64,000 nt of DNA from Gadus chalcogrammus. Taxonomy: Eukaryota; Chordata; Actinopteri; Gadiformes; Gadidae. Below, piece after piece: positions 56,561 through 64,000 of this stretch (its first letter is position 1; each line of letters begins with the position of its first letter). The notes beneath the pieces are model-generated. The model saw nothing but the letters and a program-made list of their open reading frames with translations, was not told the origin of the DNA and made no database searches. Location of the stretch: assembly GCF_026213295.1 (NCBI RefSeq), contig NC_079427.1, forward strand, positions 32,615,200 to 32,679,199, given 5' to 3'. A program made the position numbers and the translations under genes.

Positions 56561-59166
56561 GTTTTTTTCCAAATATTTCACACTCATTTAGCTGGATGTT
56601 AATCATTATTTGCAAGTATGGTGAAGAAAAACCTTGTTTTCAAATTTTTTAATTCTCCTCAATACCTCCCCCCTTGCGCAATGGTCAAAACCATACGCAT
56701 TAAATGATAAACAAATCTAATAACGCCGTTGGTGCACCCAACGTCGAAAGTCTAACCTTAAGCATCAGTAAACTGAAACCAATCTTTTGGGAAGGGAAAT
56801 CAAAACCAGTATGTCCAAATCCTAAGCCCAATATGGGTGGGTTTACCATCAGCCGCCCGAAACCACGCTGTTCCGAAGTCATGCACTAAACCGAAAAAAC
56901 ATACATGCATTAGTGGCCTTCTATGCCACAAAGGTAAAATAAAATGAAATAAAACGCGACATGCCCCGTTTCAAGACGACCTCTGCTGCCAGAGCTGACA
57001 TATCTGACTCCTGTTCCCCCTCCACCTTTCATCAGCCGGCTTTTCCTATGATGGTTGCAGTCCGTCACTCCATGATCAGGTGAGCCAGTGCTCACAGTGA
57101 CTCTGCCAAGTAATCGTGACTGTGCCTGAATTAGGTTGTCCCGGGCTTCAAGGTGGGATCTTACCCGTCGTTGGCTAACCAGCCTTCCATACTGGCTTAT
57201 TGCAGGATGCCGTACCTGGGATACGATCAATCCCCACCTATATGGTGGTATAGATCGCAAAGTGGAGGGATGGAGACAGAGTCTTCAGCCGCATCTGCCT
57301 TATGCAGCCATATGTGTGCGTCATGAATGCACATCAGGGCGACTATAAAACAAAATATAATTTATCAGTTAAAATTATTAAATTATTAAGTGTTGCAGCA
57401 GTATTAGTGGCATTTGAAGGTAAACCCACTACTTCCGAATCCAATTTGACAACATAGCATGTATGTCTCCTTCCCAGCAGATGTAGCGTCAATCCACCTA
57501 TTGTCCTTAACTAGGGAGATGTGAAAGAAAACAAAAATCACAATATTAAAACTTGCATCTTCAATATTGGGCGACTCACTTTTGTTTTAACCGTTACTCA
57601 AAATCACAATTCTCTTCATAATCCTACCCGATTGCCCTTCACTATCTATTCAAATTGGACGACCTAATTAAACCTTTTATTCTACCTATTGCTTGCATTT
57701 AGTGTTTTCCATATTTTGATTCACTACTATACCAAACCCAAATCCTCTATGTTGATCTTAACTAGTTTATTCAACACTGAATTGATACATTGTTTCTATT
57801 TAGTAATTAACCATATTGTTTTATCTGAAGTATGCTTGTGTATCCCCTTGTGTACTCCATCACTCGGAGTAGGAGAGGATTCTCCCCTACCTCGGCAGCC
57901 CTGACACACACATGAGAACAGGCTCACACACACCCTTTGTTATTTTATTTTACTTATTTATTTTAAATTACATTTTTCATTGTGGATAACCTAAATTTAG
58001 AAATTTGGATAACGTTTTATCGTACTTATTTGATCTAATTTTTAAGTATTGCCGATTGTTTTTTCTAAATTATAAGATCACTTTTAATAAATTGTCTATT
58101 ACTTATCATAATCTCGAAGGACATATTTTATTTGTGTTGTTATCTTGGCACCTAGACCTCGTCAGGTCCAAGCACCAAAATAACATCCACCTATCCACGC
58201 AGAGTCCATGGGTTGGGTCCGCTCCTCGTTTGATGAGTCACTTTACCCTGGCGCCATTGAACCCATTGACTCCTGTGGAGTGTGGTGTGCAGACAATTTT
58301 TAACGCTAATTGCTCATGTTTGAGTCTAAATAATTATTCCTAATGTAACTTACTCAGGGACACATCAACACTCAGCTAGGAGGAGATGGGGATCGAACTA
58401 GCAACCATTCGGTTACAAGACACCCTCTACTTCCTGAGCTAAACCGACCCCCAGCCTCCTCTCCGCTGATTTATTACCTCTGCGTCGGTCCGCATCCGCC
58501 CTTTTTGCTGTCAATATATTCCTCTCCCTTCTCCAAACACCTTCTCCCTCTGATCCAACCTGTTGTCTCACCAGTGCTCTGTGTACCAAGATGTAATGAT
58601 CTATACCACATGGTGTTCCGACGTGATGCAAAGTCTCCAAGAGCCACAGAATCACCAATCCCAGTGGTGGTTCTATGTTTTCTCTACAACAGTGGACAAG
58701 GGTTACATTCAGGAACCAATTACAGAGTACATCCAAACGCACAAATAATCTATTAAACACAATGCAAATTCAGTCTCTTTCTCTCTGTTGTCTCTCTGTC
58801 CAGCCACCACCGGCGGGTTTTCCTTTCTTACGTTCCTTCTCTCTAACTTTCTTCACCTCTCTTTACCCACTTCCTTTGCTTTCACAAATCTCCATAACCA
58901 TTTTCACTTTCAGTAATCCTTTCCTTTCCGGTTTGTTCGTTTTTGGACACACTCCAAAACTAGATTATTAATCTTAAAAGGCCATCAAAAGATATCATTC
59001 TCCCCAAAGAAAATTCTAACCGGAAAGCCTTCTCCAATCTCATCGCCACTTCTTGTTGCCAATCCACACACTCTTCCTCTTCTCTGTCTCACTCTTCACA
59101 AATCACTTCTTCTGACCCCTCTAACTCAACTCAATGTCTTTCTCACTCACTCACTCACTCACTCGC
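56561..59166. other. ERV interior with no recognisable RT
   Basis: Where RT and RNase H should lie I see no RT motif on either strand, only short frames. A (CTCA)n microsatellite lies at about 59143-59202, just after the protease frame. The frame at 58413-58760 minus has no domain I recognise. The region may be deleted and replaced, or mutated beyond recognition. Confidence 0.5.
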
Positions 59167-59376
59167 TCACTCACTCACTCGCTCACTCATTCGCTCACTT
59201 ATACAACTTAAAATAAGAATGGAGCTATACCTATGACTTGGAGCTGTCATAGGTATTAACTGCGTGTGTTCCGAGAATCCTAAAGTTTTGGTGAATTTTC
59301 CTGCCATGGGGAGGTGAGAGGCATATTTTGAACTTACGCAAGTGTAAGTGGCTCCAGTGTCAGCCATCATTGGCAT
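59167..59376 (-). pseudogene. ERV protease fragment
   Basis: GMPMMADTGATYTCVSS contains the retroviral aspartic protease active site DTG. The frame continues for about 45 residues, then enters a Ser/Glu repeat encoded by the CTCA microsatellite, so the protease is truncated. Confidence 0.72.
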
Positions 59377-59475
59377 GCCTCTATAATTTATCAGAACCTG
59401 CAGTATTGGTTCCTCATCAGCTTGTTTTGTGATCGCTACAAGCTGACCCTCCCCCTGTGGATTCTCTGAGCACCC

Positions 59476-60120
59476 CTAGTATCCCTGTCCCATAAAGGGA
59501 CCTGCCTGGTAGCTACCTCCTTGTTCCTGCCTTCCCTGATAGCTGTTACCCTGTCCTTGCTGTGGTGGATAAGGGTTAGCCAAACAATTCCTCCTAATAT
59601 GTCCTTCCATGTTGCACCCATAGCATATTAAAGGACCTTTGCGTTGTCCTTGGGATCCTTGTTGTTGATTGTTTCTAAACTGTCCTTGGTGTCCTTGTTG
59701 TAAATTGTTTATATACTGACCTTTGGGCCCCTTATTCTGATTCTGCCTATTCCCATTTGTTGGGTTTCCAGTATTATGTAGGTGTATCTGAATGGTGCAT
59801 ATCAATGGTGGAGTGGGTGACCATTGGCTCTGAGGCTGTTGTACTGGGGTAGAGAATGCCTGTTGAGGAGGTTGGGTTTGTGGTGCGCCCTGCTGGACGG
59901 CTTGCAATATTGTATCAACAGACTCGGAAACAACCACCTGTTTTTTCTTCTCCTTTTCTCTTTTTGTGAGTTCTTCCAACTGAAGCTGAGATAGCTTCCT
60001 CTGCACCTCTTTGCTTTGTTCCTGTATTTTGTGTTCATTTTGCCGATATTTGTCCACTGCATGAACCACATGATCGCAGAAGTCTCTGAGTTTTATTTGT
60101 AACCAGTCCAACCACATCAT
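59476..60120 (-). pseudogene. ERV gag C-terminus with CCHC zinc knuckle
   Basis: A coiled-coil, Lys/Glu/Gln-rich segment (EQSKEVQRKLSQLQLEELTK) is followed by a Gln/Pro/Asn-rich repeat region. The nucleocapsid knuckle CYGCNMEGHIRRNC comes next. It continues the protein of 60035-61213 after a frameshift near 60080-60100. Confidence 0.82.
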
Positions 60121-61213
60121 CCAGCTTAACTTTGATTGGGCTAGGTAGAATCTCGATCACAGAGTTTCTGAACATGACCGAAAACACAGGATGGATCTCA
60201 GGATCCTCATTCGTCTCCAAGCGCCATCTGTCCACTTGGGCCTGGAGGTAGGATGCAGGATTCTCTGTGTCGTTGATAGGGAGACCTCTCATGTTTTTAT
60301 GATCGATATGGGTAGGGAACTCCCTTCTGAGTGTGGCCCACATCGCCACTCTGTAGCGATCAAGTGAAAGCCCATCGAGCATTACGTCCATTATATCCAA
60401 CCCTCCATTCCTCAGTACAGACTCCATTTTAGATAACCCCAATACTCTTGCCAACAGAGCTTTCAGGTCCCCCACTGCCATTAGCTTTCCCACTGTGAGT
60501 TCCTCAAATGTTCGAATCCATTTAGACGCCCCGTTATGAATGTTAGGGAGTTTAGAAATAACTCCCTCCAAGTCCTGTGAACCCCACGGTTGATATTGGA
60601 CCTGTTGTCCTTTGACTAGAATAGGATAATTACCTGGGAGGGTGTCGGGTGCCTTTCTTCCCCTTCGTGCTCTCCTTAGGTTCCCCCGTGACTGGAGTAC
60701 TAGGGGGCTTTGTATTGATGTACTGCAGCCAGACACCTCTGTGCCTGGGTCCCCACTGACCCTCCCTTGTGTGTTACATTCATTATCTCCTTCATCTAGT
60801 GTGACTTCCCCTTTAAATTCCACGTTGTCTGTTATCAGTGGATGCATGTTAGTTGGTTTGTACGGCGGTGGCTCAAGCGTCAGAGGCAAAGGTTGAGCCT
60901 CTTCTTCCTTTGTGATTATTTTTCTGGCCACTCGTTGTATTGCGCGCCACCTCTCTCCCTCTATTTCAAACAAAGCTAGCACTAACCTTTCCCTGTCTCT
61001 CATCTCTAAGGCCTTTTTTCCACTTCTGTTAGGTTTGTAGTTCCTTATTACTACCTCCATGTCCCTACACATTATTGGATCAAAAGTCCCTCCCATGGGC
61101 CATATCGTGCTTGTTTTAGCTGTTCCTTTCTCCCATTTCTCAGAGATCCTTGTTATCTCATCTCTGAGCAATGGATTGTTTTTGCTCAAAATCTCTACCG
61201 CTGTTGGTGCCAT
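60035..61213 (-). pseudogene. ERV gag, N-terminal and capsid part
   Basis: 392 codons from MAPTAVEILSKNNPLLRDEI. It has a matrix-like N-terminus, a Pro-rich linker (LPLTLEPPPYKPTNMHPLIT, containing PPPY, a typical late-domain motif) and a capsid-like helical region (WIRTFEELTVGKLMAVGDLK). The frame is lost near its end, where it should enter the coiled-coil part at 60120. The PPPY motif is an observation; that it acts as a late domain is inference. Confidence 0.8.
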
Positions 61214-62043
61214 TTTAAATTATTACTATTAATTATTATTAATTTATTTGAGTTTATCCTACTAGTTAGTTTAAATACTTTATTATCTCTAAGCTACAAA
61301 TGTGAACTCTTCCCAAGCGCTCGTCTCCCTCCCGAAGATTGGAATGTGGCCCCCACCCTTCACTGTTATCTTTAAGCCTGGCCTGCAGGCTCCTGCTCGT
61401 ACCCTGTGAGATTGCTCGCGCACGTGCAGTTAGAGTCAGCGCGGGGATGTTTAAGTCAAAGAAGATTTACACATTTATTCAATACTTCAACAAATTAACT
61501 ATTCTCTATCCGTCTAATTTATTTATGATTATCAATTACTTCAAACAAATTAACTATTCTCTGTCCGCCTAATTTATTTATGACAGAATCAACAAAAAAT
61601 AAACCGGGTCGTAAAAATCTCCGAGGTAACTTAATCCTAACACGACTTAAATACAGACAATAAGCCGATTCATACAATTTCTTTATATTATATTGAAAAA
61701 TGTCCGAATTGTTTGTAATTAATTACAAATAAAAGGTTGACCGAGCGTAGAAACTGGCCTTTTGGTTAAAATATGAACAGTCGGATGGATAATCAATCAA
61801 CCAGAATTTCAAACAAGAACCTATTGCCACACAGCACCAAGATCAGAGTTACAGACTGGCCCTTTCTTTAGATCCAACACTGCAGCGTGATTGGAAGATT
61901 AGCGGGTCAAAACTCATTCAAACGGAACGTCAAACGACAGGCCCATTCTTTTAAAATAATGGCTGAATACATAACCATTCGAACAGATCAAGAACAAACA
62001 AGAAACTTCTCAAAACACCAAGATCAGGATTAGCTAATCACCT
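61214..62043. other. ERV upstream region; no matching 5' LTR; short tandem repeat
   Basis: A two-copy, roughly 50-bp tandem repeat (61481-61527 and 61534-61583, sharing AAATTAACTATTCTCTRTCC and CTAATTTATTTATGA) is present. On the minus strand TGGGGGCCACATTCC (about 61333-61347) could be a proline-type primer site by its first bases only. The beginning of the 3' LTR (TGTGTGGTAG) has no counterpart here, so if an LTR is present it is of another family. Confidence 0.45.
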
Positions 62044-64000
62044 GGGGCCGGTATTTCAAAACTTGTAATCCAGATCAGAATGATCCGGATAACCAAATCC
62101 CCCTGTCCTCAGCCACGGATCAACCTGATCTATCCCGGTATTTCAAAACTTTGCTGGATTGGATCAGAGTGATCCTGATACCGGCAGATTGGGATGTCCA
62201 AATCCGTCCCGCCCCCTGGATCACAGACAGGAAACAGGAAATGGAGCCAACATTTTACAGAAAAAGGAGAAGCTAGCTCAACTATTGTCTCTGAATTAAA
62301 GTATAAACTTAGCCAGTGTTGATGCGTCCTCAGACTAGATGAAAGGCAATCATTATATTGAGTTAACCAATTATGTAAATCAGCACAGAGTTGAAAGAAG
62401 AGCTCGGCGATCTCTAATTAAGCAGAGTTTGCGCTAATGCGAGCTAACGCTGCTCCATTGACTCCTGTGTTAAGGAGCTAACAAGCTAGTAAATAGGCTA
62501 GCGTCTGTATGTCGCGGTCCACAGTCCATTTGAATGCATTCACTCGCAAGGCATTGTGTGTAGATTTTAAAATGTGTTGTACATATCTTTTTAGGAAACA
62601 GTTGTTAACAAAGGGGACAGCCCTAAAACCTTAATATTAGATTTACTTTACAGATGTCTGTGGGAAGAGACTTGCACAGACTTGCTCCAAATGGCATTAC
62701 TTTTTGAGCTTTGGCTATGAAAATTAAGTGTGTGTGCTGAATGCATGTGAATAAAAACATTAGACAGAGTTTCAGTGGAGGCCTTTATCAGTGGGTAACT
62801 TAACAAAAAAAACTGTTACTTAAATAAGGCATTCATATTCAAACTTAAACATACAAATCGAAGTTTTGTTAAACAAAAGCACCAGACCTTATCAATGAGG
62901 ATCAAGAGAAATACAAATTAACCATGGCATTTCGAACTGCTCTTCCTGCTGGTTCATCTGCTTGATGTGGTGGTGGTGGTGGCTGCAGCTGTGGTACTTC
63001 TGCCTCAAGTGGTGGTCTGTCCAGGATGTCTTCATTCAGAGGAACTCTTCTCAATTGGGCAATGTTATGAAGAACAATGCAGGCAGATATTATATTGCAG
63101 GCCTGCTTCGGCTCCACACGAAGATAGTTCAGGCAGGCAAATCTGCGTTTTAAAACACCATTGATACGCTCAATTGTTCCCCTTGTTGCGCTGTGTGCAT
63201 TGTTATACCTCTGCTGTGGGTCACATGTGACAGTAGCAAAGGGGGTCATAAGCCACCGTAGAAGTGGGTAGCCACTGTCACCCAGGAGGATACCATCCGG
63301 CGCAGTTTGTTGCAGTCTTCTGTAGAGATGACTTTCTCTTAGAATCCGTGCATCATGTACAGAACCAGGCCATCTCACAACACAGTTGGTTATTTTAAGG
63401 TCAGCATTCCCTATGAGCTGCACGTTGATACTGTGCCGTCCCTTTCTGTTGACAAATTCCCATTCTCTTTCATGGGGTGCCTGAATGTGTATGTGGGTGC
63501 AGTCAATGGCACCAATAGTGTTAGGCATCCTGGCAATTGAGAAGAATTTTCTCTTGGTTTGTGTTATTTCTTCCTCAGTATCTGGAAATCTCACATACTG
63601 GTGAATTAGACCAGCCAGGGCTGCTGCCACTGAATGCATGACGTCTCCCACTGTAGACTTTGTCACAGCCAGGCCATCTGCAATGACTTCATAGAAGGAT
63701 CCACAGGCAAAGAAACGTAGGGCAATAAGCACCTGCTCCTCCACAGTTAAGGCATGACTCCTTCTTGTAGGACGTTGAAGATGTGGGCGAAGAATTTCCC
63801 ATATATACAAAATATCTTCTCTTCGAAATCTAAACCGTGCATAAAGCTCATCATTTGAGTACTGCTCAATGAAATTACCTCGTTGGACATACTGACGAGG
63901 CTTGTATTGTCTCTGACGGTGCCGCAGGACATGTACTATGGATGTCATGTTGAAGAAGCAAAGGTCATTGACCTAACGAGCCCAGTTTTAAAGTCTGTGA
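62044..64000 (-). mobile_element. PIF/Harbinger transposon with intact transposase (right end outside)
   Basis: The left end is GGGGCCGGTATTTCAAAACT at 62044, preceded by CCT. A direct subterminal repeat CCGGTATTTCAAAACTT... with GATCAGARTGATCC lies at about 62048-62095 and 62143-62187. The transposase is on the minus strand. No Myb-like partner is recognised between 62044 and 62902, so it is either absent or beyond 64000. Confidence 0.75.
62902..63948 (-). CDS. Harbinger (HARBI1-like) transposase, apparently intact
   Basis: 348 codons, single exon, no stop or frameshift. The N-terminal region (residues 25-105) has FRFRREDILYIWEILRPHLQ, ALTVEEQVLIALRFFACGSF and VADVMHS-like helix-turn-helix sequence (TKSTVGDVMHSVAAALAG). 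The DDE nuclease region has GAIDCTHIHI (Asp149), WPGSVHDARIL (Asp199), LLGDSGYPLLRWL (Asp224) and RGTIERINGVLKRRFACL (Glu260), then ACIVLHNIAQLRR. All conserved acidic positions are kept, in contrast to the copy at 17283 (HIAR) and the broken copies at 11104 and 34937. It is the family's usual length. The ATG at 63948 is the first in frame and gives MTSIVHVLRHRQ; the helical N-terminus supports it. The C-terminus has a run of Pro (PPPPPHQ) and ends VNLYFS. Confidence 0.93.
   Translation of the reverse strand: MTSIVHVLRHRQRQYKPRQYVQRGNFIEQYSNDELYARFRFRREDILYIWEILRPHLQRPTRRSHALTVEEQVLIALRFFACGSFYEVIADGLAVTKSTVGDVMHSVAAALAGLIHQYVRFPDTEEEITQTKRKFFSIARMPNTIGAIDCTHIHIQAPHEREWEFVNRKGRHSINVQLIGNADLKITNCVVRWPGSVHDARILRESHLYRRLQQTAPDGILLGDSGYPLLRWLMTPFATVTCDPQQRYNNAHSATRGTIERINGVLKRRFACLNYLRVEPKQACNIISACIVLHNIAQLRRVPLNEDILDRPPLEAEVPQLQPPPPPHQADEPAGRAVRNAMVNLYFS

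Larger units (their letters stand above)
54284..61213 (-). mobile_element. Endogenous retrovirus, degenerate, minus strand
   Basis: Order on the minus strand: gag (61213-59476), protease (59376-59167), a long region without recognisable pol, integrase (56560-55843), env N-terminus (about 55800-55119), polypurine tract and 3' LTR (54708-54284). The integrase and gag resemble gamma/epsilon-like fish ERVs. There are multiple frameshifts and large deletions, including RT. No 5' LTR matching the 3' LTR was found upstream of gag. Confidence 0.82.

Noticed and set aside
61333..61347. Proline-type primer-binding site for the ERV
   Set aside because: Only the first eight bases (TGGGGGCC) fit, and no LTR matching the 3' LTR ends beside it.

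Overview
The window reads as nuclear DNA of a teleost fish. It is AT-rich, has long TG and CT microsatellites, and holds the mix of DIRS, Ty3/Gypsy, L2/CR1-type LINE, epsilon/gamma-like ERV, hAT and PIF/Harbinger elements typical of ray-finned fish. I found no convincing single-copy host gene, no tRNA or rRNA gene and no bacterial-style operon. Family names come from recognising protein motifs by eye; no search was run.

Layout. 0-6 kb: two minus-strand coding fragments of fish multicopy protein families (1-309, 2887-3444), a 137-bp tandem duplication, and a 2.1-kb foldback element (3742-5820) with a second palindromic element in its loop. 6-16 kb: an LTR-like repeat, a TTAA-flanked palindromic MITE, a hAT element (9655-10696) holding a further nested element, a decayed Harbinger transposase, and a LINE reverse transcriptase split by a hAT MITE (12523-13257) with a perfect 8-bp target duplication. 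16.7-19.2 kb: a Harbinger element with transposase and Myb-like genes tail to tail, both broken. 19.3-21.5 kb: the 5' part of a DIRS retrotransposon. 21.5-25 kb: hAT-like sequence, then a three-layer nest (older repeat, solo LTR with AACC duplication, hAT MITE with CTCTAGCT duplication).

25.5-33.75 kb: a full-length Ty3/Gypsy element on the minus strand with two 711-bp LTRs differing at about four positions by eye, a tRNA-His-like primer site, a polypurine tract and gag-pol genes broken by one frameshift and two stops. 34.2-38.5 kb: a 4.25-kb Harbinger with multi-exon transposase and Myb-like genes, again convergent. 38.5-42.9 kb: microsatellites, a small CXC cysteine-rich exon and a ~160-bp tandem repeat. 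42.9-45.7 kb: a decayed multi-exon minus-strand gene of a fish multicopy family, cut by a hAT MITE and by a chromovirus LTR. 45.7-47 kb: the 3' end of that chromovirus (chromodomain integrase). 47.4-52.2 kb: a second, longer DIRS copy (gag, RT, RNase H, methyltransferase-like, part of a tyrosine recombinase, inverted terminal structure). 52.2-54.3 kb: two LINE fragments. 54.3-61.2 kb: a badly broken endogenous retrovirus, minus strand. 62-64 kb: a Harbinger element with an intact 348-residue transposase, running off the end of the window.

The genes do not form a shared pathway. They are independent mobile elements that inserted into each other. Their target duplications and matching LTRs allow a relative insertion order. 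The most notable items are the intact Harbinger transposase, the young Gypsy element, the LINE frame that closes exactly across a hAT insertion, the DIRS terminal structure and the linked multicopy gene fragments at the left edge.
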